From Cryphonectria parasitica EP155 (lineage: Eukaryota > Ascomycota > Sordariomycetes > Diaporthales > Cryphonectriaceae): a DNA stretch of 64,000 nt. This document shows positions 36,069 through 49,300 of the stretch, piece by piece; position 1 is the stretch's first letter, and each line of letters begins with the position of its first letter. The notes beneath the pieces are model-generated. The model searched no databases and had not been told where the DNA came from. It saw only the letters and a list, made by a program, of their open reading frames with translations. A program made the translations under genes and the position numbers. The stretch spans positions 851,630 through 915,629 of the forward strand of contig NW_024468916.1 of the NCBI RefSeq assembly GCF_011745365.1, written 5' to 3'.

Positions 36069-37067
36069 ATGGCAGAGCACTGGAAGTCCACCCCAAGGTA
36101 CTGGTGCAAGCACTGCGCCACCTACATCCGCGACACCAAGCTCGAGCGCCAGAACCACGAGGCCACCGCCAAGCACCAGAGCGCCGTCAAGCGGTCCCTG
36201 CGCGAGCTGCACCGCGGCAAAGAGCAAGAGGACCGCGAGAAGGAGCGTGCCAGGCGGGAGATTGAGCGGCTGAATGGCGTCGTGGGGGGTGGTAGTGGGG
36301 GCGCGTCCTCTTCTTCTTCTGCTTTCGGTGCGAGGTCGAGTCGTGGTGGTGGTGCAGCAGCAGCAGCAGCAGCAGGTGGTGCGTTGTCCGAGTCGGAGCG
36401 GAAGAGACAGGCGGAACAGCTTGCCTTGCTTGGCGTGAGCATACCGCAGGAGTTCAGGGGTGACCTGGCCATGGCCGGCGAGTGGTCCGTCACATCTACC
36501 ACAATCGTCGAGGAGAGGCCCAAAGACGAAGATGAAGACACGAATCCCGAGGCGAGGGCAAGAGGTATACATAAGAGAGAGCGCACAGAAGAGGAGAAGG
36601 AAGCCGAGGATGCTGTCAAGGGCCTATTTAAGAAACCTCGACAGTGGGGCCGGGACGCGAGGGCTGCAGGAGGGGAGACGAGTGAGGACTTGGATGCACT
36701 GCTGAGTGGCGGGCTGGAAGTTAAGAAGAAGAAGGAGGAGGAGGAGCAGGACGAGAGTGGTATGGCAGGCACAGGCGCGGATGGCATCAAGAAGGAACAA
36801 GGCATGGGTGAGCCTGCAAAGGCCGAGCCAGCTGGGAACGGTGTGAAGCAGGAGGTTGCTGCCGACGAGGATCTGCCGCCTATCAAGCAGGAACAAGCAG
36901 ATGGGGATGAGTCGATACCAGCAGCAGAGATTTCGTCTGAAGCAGTCGATAAGCCTGACGTGCCTAGTGTCAAGACTGAAGACGCTGCTGCAGAGGCACA
37001 AGGCGGCGTAGAGGCTCCCGTTGTGGCCTTCAAGAAGCGCAAACCAAAGAATATCCGGCAAAAGTAG
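36069..37067 (+). CDS. U1-type zinc-finger protein, WBP4-like
   Basis: Probable pre-mRNA splicing factor. Single exon, 332 residues from the ATG at 36069. This start places the conserved N-terminus exactly: MAEHWKSTPRYWCKHCATYI. The upstream in-frame ATG at 35868 would add 67 residues of leader-like sequence. A U1-C/matrin-type zinc finger spans residues 11-36 (Cys13, Cys16, His30, His36), followed by a charged helix (KRSLRELHRGKEQEDREKER). This arrangement at the extreme N-terminus is that of WW-domain-binding protein 4 (FBP21), a U2-associated spliceosome component. No WW domain is visible, as I expect for fungal members. The rest is disordered, Glu/Lys-rich, with a short conserved block (EDAVKGLFKKPRQWGRDARA) and a basic C-terminus (FKKRKPKNIRQK) that could act as a nuclear signal. 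Confidence 0.85.
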   Translation: MAEHWKSTPRYWCKHCATYIRDTKLERQNHEATAKHQSAVKRSLRELHRGKEQEDREKERARREIERLNGVVGGGSGGASSSSSAFGARSSRGGGAAAAAAAGGALSESERKRQAEQLALLGVSIPQEFRGDLAMAGEWSVTSTTIVEERPKDEDEDTNPEARARGIHKRERTEEEKEAEDAVKGLFKKPRQWGRDARAAGGETSEDLDALLSGGLEVKKKKEEEEQDESGMAGTGADGIKKEQGMGEPAKAEPAGNGVKQEVAADEDLPPIKQEQADGDESIPAAEISSEAVDKPDVPSVKTEDAAAEAQGGVEAPVVAFKKRKPKNIRQK

Positions 37068-37340
37068 CAGTAGACGCTCACGCACATTGCAAGAAGCTGG
37101 AAGGCTCTTATCACATAGAAATAAACGAGATACCCCGAGGAGAACAATGAACTAAATTGATTCCTAAAAGTCATGCTATTGTCTAAATGTGAAAGCCCTG
37201 TGCGTATGCTTAGGAAATCCCTCCAATGTGAAGCATGTATGCCATCTGTGCGTGTATACAGGCACAGGATACAAGAAACAAACAAAACAAACAAAACAAA
37301 CAACCAGACCAAACAGAAAAAGAAAAAAAAGAAATGCAAT

Positions 37341-40300
37341 TTACACGCGCAAATTCTCAACAATCAAGTCCACCAAACTGCCAGCCCCATTGTTATTACC
37401 AAGTTTACCACGAGAGCCAAATATTCCAATATCCATCGCTCCCCCGACTTGCAATGATGCCTCAACATCCACAGCGTCCTAAACACGAGGGGGAGACAGT
37501 CTATTAGCTTAATTTCCCGCATGATCCACGCAACTCGGGCAGGCATAACAACAAGAAGGAAAAGGGAAAGAAGCAAAAGAAGAATTTCCATTAGAAAACT
37601 TACAGGATAGGCATCCCTAACAGCGTTAGTCTCAAGCCAGCGCAGTCGGCCCGGGTCCATGACCACGCTCTGCTGGCCCAGCGCGGCAGCTTCATCGAAC
37701 CCGACTTCCTCGAGATGGATGTTCGCCCCCTCAGCAGAAGCGGCCTCGTCGTCATCATCCTCCTTCCCCCCGCTGCGCGCATCTCCAGGCTCGTCGGGCA
37801 GGCTTAGGAAGTTCACAAACGAGTCGACCTCGACGCCCGTCCACGCCTTGATCTCCCACAGGCCCACCGAGACATTCTCCGCGGCGGAGATGCGATGAAG
37901 GTCGTGCTGGATCTGGGCAGCCACTTGGGCCACGCCCGCGGCCTGTGGTGCATGCACACGGAGAGGCACGAGACAGAGGGTTGGGTACGGCAGCGTAAGG
38001 CCGACGCTTCTGTTGGCGAGATACACGCCGAACACGACGTCTCTGTCCCTGTCTTGGCCTGACATGGATGCTAGGGATTTGGCATATGCCGCGAGGAACA
38101 CAGCCTGTATGCTGATGCCCTTCTCGGAACACAAGGTCTTCAGCTTTGCCGTGTCGGCGAGTGCTGCACGCCGCAAGAGGATGACGCGTTCGCTTGTTGC
38201 TGATGCAGTAGAGCTGACATCTTGTATGTTGAGGGGGAGGGGCTGCACCCCTCGAAGATAGTCTTCCCAGAAAGACTTTCGTCTGGTCACCGCTTGCGCG
38301 CCGAGTGTTGTTCCAATATACTTCTTCCACATGGGCGATTCCTCCTGTCCATCACCGCTGATTGTAGCCGCGTCGTCAGACAAGAGCTTCTTGAACCTGT
38401 CCACGAGCAGCGGGAGGCTCACTCCATCATACAGCGCATGATGTAATTTCAGACTGAATGCCCAGTTGCCATCATTTTGCTCTTGTAAATTGACTGCCCA
38501 GAATGGATTTGAGATGGCTGAGCCTGACCGGAGTGCAAGTTGTAGGAACGGTATATCTCGAGATCCGGTGGCGACGAAGACTGTGCGCAGGATGGGATGC
38601 TGCTCGACAAGAGCCCTCCAGGCACGATCAATGACTTGGCGGTCTCTGCTACCTGAGATCCGATAGCGGAAAACGGAAAAAAATACGAGGCCGTGGGTGT
38701 TCTGCCAGATGCTGAGCATGTGCGTCTGCATCGCAGTGGCTGGCATGATTTCCTCCACGTCCACGGCATCGATGCCAGCAGCCTGCAGAAGCTGCCCCAC
38801 CTTGAGGCCTGCCGTTGCTTTGTCTATCCAATTCGATGGGTTCTCGGTTGAATCTGGGTCTGATGAGGCTGGAGAGGAGAGAGAGGAGGAGGATGCTGAA
38901 GCCTTGGCAGCTATGTCCTTGATGGAGGCCGCCTGGATAAGCTCCCTCACGCTAATGGCAACGCCTCGCCTGCGTAGAATTGAGCTGGCTTTGATGGCGC
39001 TGATGGAGTCGAGGCCAAGGTGGTAGATACTGTGGTTCCTGCGTATACTTGTTTTCTCGACACCAGAGACCTCTGCGAGGACGGCCCTGACAGTCTCTTC
39101 AGTTGTTGACCACCCATCGTCGCCATCATCATCATTCTCCTTGTCGGAGTTCTCTTCTTCTGTTTGCCCCACGTATGCTGAATGTCTTGGTCGGAACGAG
39201 GGCAGCCCGCACACTGAGACCTCTTCATCATCGAATTGAAGGATATCGCCTTGAGCTGAGCTTATCAAGAAGCGCAGGGCACACTCCAGTTCCCCAAGAA
39301 TCTGCTTCGTCCCGTCCGATGACAAGTATCCATCATCGCAGGCAGCCCGCCACGCAATCTTGTCTTGCTCAACTTCCATCTCCACACAGACGGGATACTC
39401 CACAGCAGATGATCCCCCGACGGAGGTGATGAACGGCTCACTGGTGTCGCTCGGAACGGAAGAACCAGGAGAGCCCTTTTGCAAAATGAACAGTGTGTTG
39501 AAGAGGCTGGCCTGCCTATCGTGAACCATTGCCTGGATTTTCCGCAGCGGAAAGTGCTGCGATTGGTTGATGCTGTTCATATTGTCTTGCAAATAGCGCA
39601 GGAAGGCATCGACCGATCCATGGAGAATCGCTCTGACGGGGACGGTGTTCATGGTCGGAAACATCATCACTTCAGAAGCCTCCGTGTCCCTGCCAGACAA
39701 GACAACGCCGAAAGCAACGTCCAGATGCTGACAATGCGTTGCAAGCACAGCCGCCCAGCACGCCTGGGCGACAACTTGTTGACTGATGGCATGGCGCTTG
39801 CAAAAGGCCTTGAGAGTCGTGGCTGATACATTCGGGGATGCCTCAGCCCGGTGGACGTTTTGACTTGTTGGCCCAGAGCGATAAGGGAACCTGGTGGGCG
39901 TGGCATCGGAAACATAGTCGGACCAGAACTGCCGAGCATGTTTTTTGGAAGAGCGAACAATGCCTCTGAGATACTCGGCATATGCTGCACGTGGTGCTTC
40001 GTATGTGCCACGGTAAGCAGCCTCGACATCCTGATGCAATAGTCCCAGTGACCAGCCATCGTAGAGTGCATGCGCAATGGAGAAGACGACGTACGTCTTC
40101 TGCATCTGCCTGGCAAACGTCAGTTGCAGGAGATGTGATAACCCACGGCCATCACGAGCCCTTGCGCGCGCCTGGTCCATGAAACTTGCAACCTCCTCAA
40201 GAGACTGGATCTCGACCTCGTTGAACTCGAGCGGAGGGTTGCCAACGACAAGCTGTGCGTATGCGAACTCAAAGGCTGGGCTCTCTACCCCAACAAAGAC

Positions 40301-43300
40301 TGTTCGCAAGATTGGCGAGTTGCGAATGACAGTTTCCCAGGCATGCTTGAGTCGGGTCACGTCGACATCTGGCGAGATCTCAAGCACGTCGTGATTGAAG
40401 TACAGTTGGAAGTCTGACTGAACCATCTCAGACACCATGGAATCTTGCAATGGCGTGGGGGGCAGAACCTCCTCTATGGCAGTAAGGTCCACGCCACTCT
40501 CTTCTAGATATTGTCTGAGGGATGCTGAAGAGTCTTCAACGTCCGAGCAGTAGCCACTGTCATGGGTGTCGCCCTTCACTGCCTCTTTAGCTTGCACAGT
40601 GAGCAGAAGCTGCGGGATGCTCTGCCCCTTTACCAGTTCACTGTTGCTCAAGGTGATACCTGCCCTCCGCAGCCTCGCGGATAGTCTAATGGTATCAATG
40701 CTGTCGAGTCCAAGTTCGAGCAGGCTTGTCTGCGGACTGATGGATAAAGTTTCGACGTCAGCAAGAAGCGCCATCTCTTTGCGAATGATTTCAGCTTGAG
40801 GTGTCCAGTCGAATTCCGGCAAGTCTTCTCCCGGTGAACTATAGAGAACACTCGCACCGGTTTCTTCGTTCTGGAGGGCATTGGTAGCAAGAACGCTGTC
40901 TGAGGTTGGCAGCACCAGACCATCAACATTGTCCACCACAGCTTGCACGCTTTTCTCGAAAGTCTCGAGAAGCTTATTGAGCGCCGACTCGTCTGCAGTC
41001 CCCCGCGAAGCCACAAGCAAGATTTGTAAGGCACCTCCAGGAAGTAAAGTCGCTTCGAACGCCAAAGGATAATCCGGGTTGACATCTGACTCGACCTCTT
41101 CCCACAGTCTTTGGACGGCTTCTGGTGACGTCGAAGCCTTTTGGAAGGAGAATAGAATATCAAAGAGTGATTTGCCGTTGGAACACCATTTTTGCACGTC
41201 CCTGAGCGGTACATGCTGGAATGGCAGGGTGGTGGTGTTGAATTGGTGACAGTGACGAATGGCAGCTGACCAGGTCTGGTCTTGAGGGATACGGTGATGG
41301 TAGGGGATGGTGTTGAACAGCGGACCCATGGTCATTCCAACATTGTCCAGATCAATCGATCGGCCTGAAACAATGATGCCAAAAGTGACATCTGAGCCGA
41401 GGCATCTCTGTAAAGCAGTCCCCCACAGCGCCTGAACGATTGCTTGTTGTGTGACACCCAGCTTCTTTCGGACGCTCTCGAGACCATCAAAAGGAATGTG
41501 ACGAGAGATACTGAGGTCTTGCAGACTGGGGGTCTCCGATAGCTGGGGCAGAGGACACAAGCTGATACCACGCAGATGTTCAATCCAGAAACCCTTGGAA
41601 GACGAGTTATTCTTGAGCGGACCGTGTAGCAGAGCATCGAAGAAGCTAGGTGCCTGGGCTGGGGCCTCTTGGTCTCTGTACAGTCGAGCTACCTCATGGA
41701 GCATGACGTCGAGACTGTTTGCGTCGTAAATTGCGTGGAAGATGTGGAGGACTAGCATCCGTGCCTCGCCGTGACGGATGACCAGGAACTCCAACGGCGA
41801 TTCGATATCCTGACCGTTGCTCTTAGCCCAAGACATCTGACGACCATCTAGTAGAGCTTCTAGGTCTTCGCCCTCCTGCAGTTCAAGTTCGGTCCACGGC
41901 GTTTGTGTCTCCTTCATTGCCACCTGCACGAAGCCTTCTGTCGAGGACACGAACCGTGTACGCAGCACCGCGTTGTTGCGGATAAGTTGCTCCCAGGCTG
42001 CTCGAATCTTCGACAACGAAACTCCCTCCGCCAATGCGAACCGAAATGTATTGAAGTAAGCGCACTTCTTGCCCTCGGTCCTGGATCGCGAGATCATGCC
42101 TTGTTGTAATGCCGAACACGGCGCAAGGTATTCAATCTGGTCAGGGCCGATACCCAAGGTCCGACATACGGCGCCTCTATGACGGTGCTGGCAAGCTTCG
42201 ATGGCCTGCCTTGCCTCAAGAACATCGCTCTGGGACTCTGCTGATAGCTGCATAGACTGCAAGACTTGAGCGAGATCAACAATCGTCGAATTCCTCAGGA
42301 CGATCGCCGGAGTGACATGTTTTATGCCCTCCCGCTTCAGCGCCCGCACGAGTCTCATGACGTTGATGGAATCCACACCCAGCTCAAAGATATTAGTGGT
42401 GGCTAAGATGGTGTCTCTTGCAACTCCTGACATGCTACTCAGTGCGCTGCAAATTCTTGTACCGAGATCATCATCAAGACGAGTAGTCGAGATGGCAGAG
42501 GGTGCCACCAATTCTTCGGGCGATAGCTTGTCGAAAAGAGCACGCAGCTCCTTCACCTCTGCCTTGTTGTTTGGTGACAGAGGTATGAAGGACAGCAGCA
42601 GGACGTACGTAGGGATCATGTACCCAGGGAGCTTCTCGCGGCACGCTCGCTGGACATTTTGACCTACGCCAGCTGCCTCCTGTCCGGTGATGATCTTGAG
42701 TTCCTTCGACTTTTGATCGCGAGCTGTGACCACGAAAGAGACGAGGAGGTCCTTTTGCTGTTTCTCATTGCGGATCACCAGAGTGACAACATCGGTGATC
42801 TCTGAAACTCCAGACCTGATGCAGTGATTGATCTCCCCGATTTCAAGGCGCTGGCCACGGAGCTTGACCTGGTCATCGGCTCGGCCGAGAAAGTCGAAAC
42901 AGCGGTCATGAAGAACGCGTACCAGATCGCCAGTCCGGTAGACACGCTCGCCAAAAGAAGCCAGAGTTGGGAAGCGTTCAGCAGTGAGATCGTTCCTGTT
43001 CAAATATCCCTTCCCGACAAGCTTTCCAGAGACGCAAAGCTCGCCGACGCCACCTCTCAGGACCGGAATATCTGTACCGGGTCTCAAAACATACGAGCCA
43101 ACGTTGGCAAATTGCCTTCCAATATTGGAAGACCTGCCATTGACCGGCACGCAGGGAAAGGAGGTCACGCCGATGGTGGCCTCGGTTGGTCCGTAAAAGT
43201 TGTGAATGACGCGTTTTGGTCCCCATGCATCTAGGATTTCTTGCTTCAACTGCTCCCCACCCGTGATAAAGACGCCTCGGCAGAGGCTGGGCACTTCGTC

Positions 43301-46300
43301 TGGATGGATTAGGCGTGCCAGACTGGGCGTAAGATCGATGTGAGTGATCGCAAGGCGGGATATCATGCCGGCTAGATCCTCAAGAATGACATCTCGTGGC
43401 GCAGCAATTAAAGTGATACCGACAGACCACGTCCAGTACTGCTCCAACACGGAAACATCGAAGTGGTACGATGCAAATTGCAGCCATCTGGAGTCCTGGT
43501 CCCAGTGCCCCTCGAACAGCTTCTGGAAAGCAAGCATGGCTTGGACTGCGTTCTCGTGCGTGATCTCGCATCCTTTGGGGGTTCCTGTGGTGCCTGAGGT
43601 GTAGAGGCAGTAGCTTCGATCCTGTGGCGTCAACGACCGCGTGAGGTTAGGAAGGCCAGGGCTTGCTGATCTCAAGTTCGCGTTATCTATCACGACAATG
43701 GGCACCAAGGTATTGAAGCCTATGTCGATGCTTCTCGACTTGTCTGTCAGAAGCACAGCAGCGCCTGAGTCCTGCAGGATGAATTCTTTCCGAGACGATG
43801 GTGCTCCTGGATCCAGCGCAAGCAGTGCGCACCCAGCTTTCAAGATACCCAACATTGCGAAGTGCGCTTCGGGACACTTGTCAAAGCAGACAGCTACTAT
43901 CCCTCCTGCGGAGACATGAGGAGCCAGCATATTCGCCACTTTGTTACCGTTCTCGTTCAGATCTCGATAAGTGAACTTTGTCGAGACGGGTTGGTCGTCC
44001 TCGAAACTTGAAACAAACTCAAGCGCTGTCTTTTCTGGCTGTAGTTGCGCGCTGGCCTCCACAAATTCATGGAGAAGTCCGATCTCTGACTTTAATTCCG
44101 GCTCCTCTGCTGGCAGGACAGAAAATACTTCCTTGTGCGCTTGGAGAAGGTCATTTTCATTGCCGTCCGGGTTCTGTGCCAACTCGCAAAACACAGCATC
44201 GAATTGCTGCAGCAGTATCTCCGCTTGCTCACGTGGCAGAACGTCGCTGAAGAATGTAAGGCGAAGTTCGACGGAGTCTTGCTGCGGCTCAATCTCGAGG
44301 GAGGCAGGGTAGTCGACACTGGCCGACTCATCGGTGACCTGCCACGGTATGTTTCGTTCACCACTATTCTCAAATCTCTGGTACACTAATAGCGTATCAA
44401 AGAGTTTGGTGTTTGGATGGCCCAGCCATCGTTGAATGTCTGTAAGTGGAGTCCATTGGTGCCGTTGGAGCCCAGCGTTGTAGCTCATCATTGTCTCGAC
44501 GAGCTCGCGATTCGACGAGGCGTTCTGTGCGATGATTGGTAGGGTTGTGATGCAAGGAAAGACTGCATTTCGTGTCGTTTCCATATCTCGGCCAGAGAGA
44601 ATGGTACCGAAGACAACGGCTGGCTCCCCTAGGTAAGAGGACAGAATTCTCAACCACGCCGCCGCCGCTATCGCTTGAATGGTGAAGCCGGCATGCCTTG
44701 CAGCCTCCTCCAGTGCTGGTAACGATATGGATGCTGTCCTTGACTGGACCCATGTTTCCCGCTGGTCTCCCCTCAGAGGCGTCATTACCGGAAATTTGTT
44801 AACAACCGCCTTGGGAGCATAAACCTCCCAAAAGGGTTGGGCGGTCTTTTTGGAGTTCCAGGTGTGCGTGATAATGTCTTGCACCACGGAGCCGAGGTCG
44901 GTCTTGCTGTGCAGAGTCACTCCGTTGAGGGCTTGTCCAAGAACAGACAAGATGGCCTGCAGAGATTGGGCATCATAGAGGACGTGGTGTATGGTAAGAT
45001 GCATCTCGACACCTGAGCTGCCATCAACGAGCACCACCCGCCAAGGAGGTCGACGCAAGTCATCGAATATCTCCTGCGCGGCGGCCTTCCGCCAAGCTAT
45101 CAAGTCAAAGCTACCGCTACCACTCCAAACTTGAACAGGAACAGCATCTTCCTCGTATTTGTATTGCAGCATGGCGTATGATGCATCCTCGTGGTCGACA
45201 GGCTCAAAACCTGTACGGAGGATCCTGAGGACTTTGACGGCTTGCACCCAGGCACGACCAACTTCTTGGGCCGTCACGCCGGAATCTAATCTGTAGCTGA
45301 CGAAGTTGAGGTAGTCTTTGCCTTTGGAATTGACGAACTCCGTCAGCAAGCCCATCTGAAGAGTGGTGCAGGGCAGGTATAATTCCACGACGGCCCCATC
45401 TGGGACACTATCGTGCAGCAAAGTTTTGGTCGTCTGTTGAAACTCGGCAAGATCATATCTCGGCAACTTTGTATTGTCGGCTGGATTGGCCCTCAGCTTG
45501 AGAGCGAGCTTTGAGCACGTCGGGTTCTCTAGAATATCTGTCGCGGTAATGGAAGGGAAGCCTTCTTTTCGAAGCATGGCTGCAACCTGGACTGCATTGA
45601 TGCTGTCGAGTCCTAGCCTGAAGATGGTCGTATGTCGAGTGATCTTATTCTTTGCGACATTAGAGATCTTGGAAAGCACTGAGCGAATGATGTCCTCTGA
45701 TTCAACCCAGCTTTCACCTGCTTCGGCTTGAAGTGTAGTGTTTTCAGCAGTGTTGGTTGGTTGGAGCAGGTTGAGCGTGTCCAATCGTTCACGGAGAACA
45801 GGAGGGAGAGAAGCCTTGGAAACGGTACGTGAAGATGGATATGCGAGAAAGTTGGATATTACGTAGGAAAGGGTATCATGAATTAAAGATGCATATGCGT
45901 TGGAAATGTAGGACCTGTGAAATCCTTCAGCGTGCTGCAGACTAAAACCCCCGGGGATCTTGACTTACCGATCAAAATGAAGCTTCACGTTCAACTTGTC
46001 TTGGCCAGGGTTTGGGATGACTTCACAAACAAGCGGAAAATCCATCTCACCATCATCGCTCTCCAACACCCACAGTCCTCCATCCAAAGGCTGCGGAGGC
46101 TGTTGCAGCAACAACAAGGTCTCGAATAGCCGTGCCCCATTCGTAGCGATGAGGGTCTGTATCCGCCGGAGCGGTGTAAACTGATAACGAAGGATTTCTG
46201 GACCGAGCTTCTGGAAGTATCTCAGAACGTCAACGTTCCGTGGTCTCCCTTGGAGATCGATGCGCGTAGGTATAGTGTTGAAGCAGGGAGCAACGAGCTC

Positions 46301-49300
46301 CTCGACTCTGTCGACTGTGGTAGAGCGGCCGTTGACCACGTTGCCGAAACAGACATCGTTAGATTGCATGACGACGCTCAGAAGGCTACTCCAGGAGGCT
46401 TGCAGAAGGACAAGCATGGATGCGTTTAACGCCTTCAGACTAGCCTCAATACTGGACAGAGGAATATCCAGAGATTGGCCCAGATGGTCGCGACCCTCTC
46501 GTGTCTCAGAAGCCCGAGGCAGAGGTTTCAATCTCGAATTTTCCAGATGTTGCAGCCAAAACTGATCTGTATCCTTCGGTAAAGCAAGCATCTCCTGCAA
46601 TAATGGCTCGTATGATGGCGTTGGGTGAAGCTCAGCACCAGAGGCAACAAGTTCAATCTCTTCCAGAAGTCGAGATATTGCAACACCATCATACATGGCG
46701 TGGTGGCAGACAAAGGACAGATAATGGTTCCCGTCTTTCCGTATGACAGCCAAAGACACTGGCGGTATGCAGGTGTCGATGGCAGAAGAGACCGCCTCAA
46801 CGTGCTTGCATATTGCGTCGTCAAGAGATTTGCGTGACGCGTCAAGACTCATCCATTCTGGCTCATACTCTTCAAGTATGCATTGCGCCACGACATGTTC
46901 CCGATCATTTGTACTAAAGAAGCATGTGCGCAAGATGCCGTGTCTTCGGAACATGGCAGACCAATACTGCTTAATGAGGCCTGGATCGACGATCAAACGG
47001 AAAAGCATCTTGTTGAGGTATGAACCGGCGCTGGAAGATGATGCTAGCATCGCCTCCTGCAGCGGTGTGCACGGAAGAATAGCCTCGACATTCTGTCCTA
47101 GGAGGCTTAATTTGTGCTTGATGTCCTTGATGAAGCCTGGCTGGAAAACGTCGAGAATCTGACCATCCGTAACAGCCTCTGTCCACCCTTCGTGGAGTAT
47201 GGTAGCAAGTTTTGCCACGGAGGTACCCTGCAGGATGATTGAGATCGGTAGCCTCCGGGAGAAGGATTTCTGCAGTCCCTTGGCGACAGCAATGGCCGAG
47301 ATAGAGTCCATTCCCAAACTAGTGAGTGGTGTCCATCGCCTGATGTCATGTAAAGGGACTTTCAGGACGCCGGTTACAACTGCGGCGATCTTGTAGTCTT
47401 CCTCAGTCCATTCGCCGTCTGTTGCCGCGGAATCAGCACTGGCGCTGCTGAGCGCCTCGAGCTCTCTGGGGCTGAGGTTGCCGAAAATTGTTCGCAACTT
47501 GGTTTTGTCGACTTTGCCGGAAGAAGTCATGGGAATGCTGGATATAGGGATGAGGTATGAAGGCACCATGTAACTGGGCAAGCGAGATCGTACGTGATTG
47601 AAGATAGCCGTACTCCTCTCATCCAGGTTTTCTCCTGGGGCCAGAAGTTGGAAACTGCCGCTCTCGATGGATCTCAGGACGCAGAAGCAGGCTAGATGCT
47701 GCGTGCTGTCGTCGCTCAGGCTGACGAGGAGCGTGACGCAGTTGGACACCTCGCTGGATGTCGCCACAACGTTGTTGATCTCGCCCAACTCGATGCGTTG
47801 CCCACGCAATTTGATTTGGTCGTCGATTCGTCCAACAATCAGCAGCGAGCGATCGGCCAACATTCGGCCGATATCACCAGATCTGTAGATGCGACCAAGT
47901 TTTGAATGATAGATGAATTTTTGGCTTGTAGAGGTGGGAAGATTGAGATATCCGGCCACGACTTGGTCACCACCGAAGCAGAGCTCTCCAACACAGCCAA
48001 TGGGCACGATGTCCTCACTGCTCGGTCCCAGAACAAAGGCAGAAGTATTCTCAAAAGTGTGTCCGAGGTGGCGGATGTGATCCTCAAGAGACATTTTCTT
48101 GACAGAGCAGATATTCGTCGTCTCCGAGGGTCCGTACCCCTGATAGAGCTTGCCAACCCACTTCTTGGCTACCTCTGCGGTCATGGGCTCGCCGGAGGTG
48201 ACGAGAAATTCCACGGCTGGGACATTCAGAGGGTTGACTAGAGACGCTACGGTCGGTGTCATGCTGAGATGCGTTACGTTCATGAAATTGATCGACCTTT
48301 CTAGATCCGCGAACAATGTGTCATTGGTGCCGGCGCAAAGACACATTCCCCGGGTGAGAGCGAATAGAATCTCGAAGACGGAGACGTCGAATGCCTGAGA
48401 ACATATCTGCAGCATACGAGAGTTGGGTTTGATAGGATAGATCCGAGAGAGGACATCAAGGTTGCTGCAGATGTTGAGCTGTGTGACGCAGACTCCTTTT
48501 GGCACACCGGTGCTGCCCGAGGTGTATATGATGTTGGCTACCCGGGTTGCATCCACCTTGGTCCCGAGATTCTCGTCGCCGTATTCCTGGAGCTCCGAGT
48601 CGCGAAGGTTGATGAATTGGCAGTCGTCTAATTCTGGTAAGTCGGACCCAGATATCTCGTCAGAGATACAGAGATGAATGCAGGCCTGGCTGAAAATTGT
48701 GTGAATTCTCGCTTTGGGTGTACTTGGGAGGAGTGGCAGGTATGCGCAGCCTGCTTTCAGGATAGCTAAAATCCCGGCATATAGCATAATTGACTTCTCC
48801 ATGACGATTGCTACGGCTTGGCCTTCCACGGTGCCCGAGGCCTTGAGGTGCCGGGCAATCCTATTCACCAGACTATTCAGCTCGATGTATGAGATCGTCC
48901 TCAGGTCAGCCGTATCGTCACTGATCGACTGGGCGAAACAGATTGCTTCCTTGTCTGGTTGCTGGGACACTGCCCTCTCAAAAAGACCTGCTATGTCGGA
49001 GCATCCATCCAGCGTCTTGGGGGTTGGATTGAAGGTCGACAGAAGATCATTAGGAAAACATGCTGAGATAGTGTCGATACACAGAGCCGTGTTCCTCACA
49101 ATGTATGCAAGAGTGCACTCAAACTGTCTCAACAATAACTGAATGTGGTCATGGTGAAACACATCTGCGTGGTAGGTCAACCGTAGCTCGAATCCTTGCA
49201 ACGTCGGCTCGATCTCTACAAGAAGTTTGGTCTCGAGGTAGTCCTCATGAGCAATTTGCCGCACCTCGGGAGCTTGAGCCCGTGATGACCGACTCGGGAT

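Noticed and set aside
36122..37363. 413-codon minus-strand frame opposite the WBP4-like gene
   Set aside because: Ser/Ala/Pro low complexity mirroring the Glu/Lys-rich sense strand; no domain. The sense protein has a clear zinc finger.
37364..37603. Hydrophobic C-terminal tail of the synthetase suggesting a membrane anchor
   Set aside because: The Leu/Val-rich tail is the translation of an intron. Splicing at 37603/37479 replaces it with a family-like ending (VDVEASLQVGGAMDIGIF onward).
45784..45970. Two separate NRPS genes with a break between them
   Set aside because: GTAAGT at 45968 and CACAG at 45915 define a normal intron that keeps the frame and restores a continuous condensation-domain end; the apparent start at 45784 is a TTG codon inside the exon.
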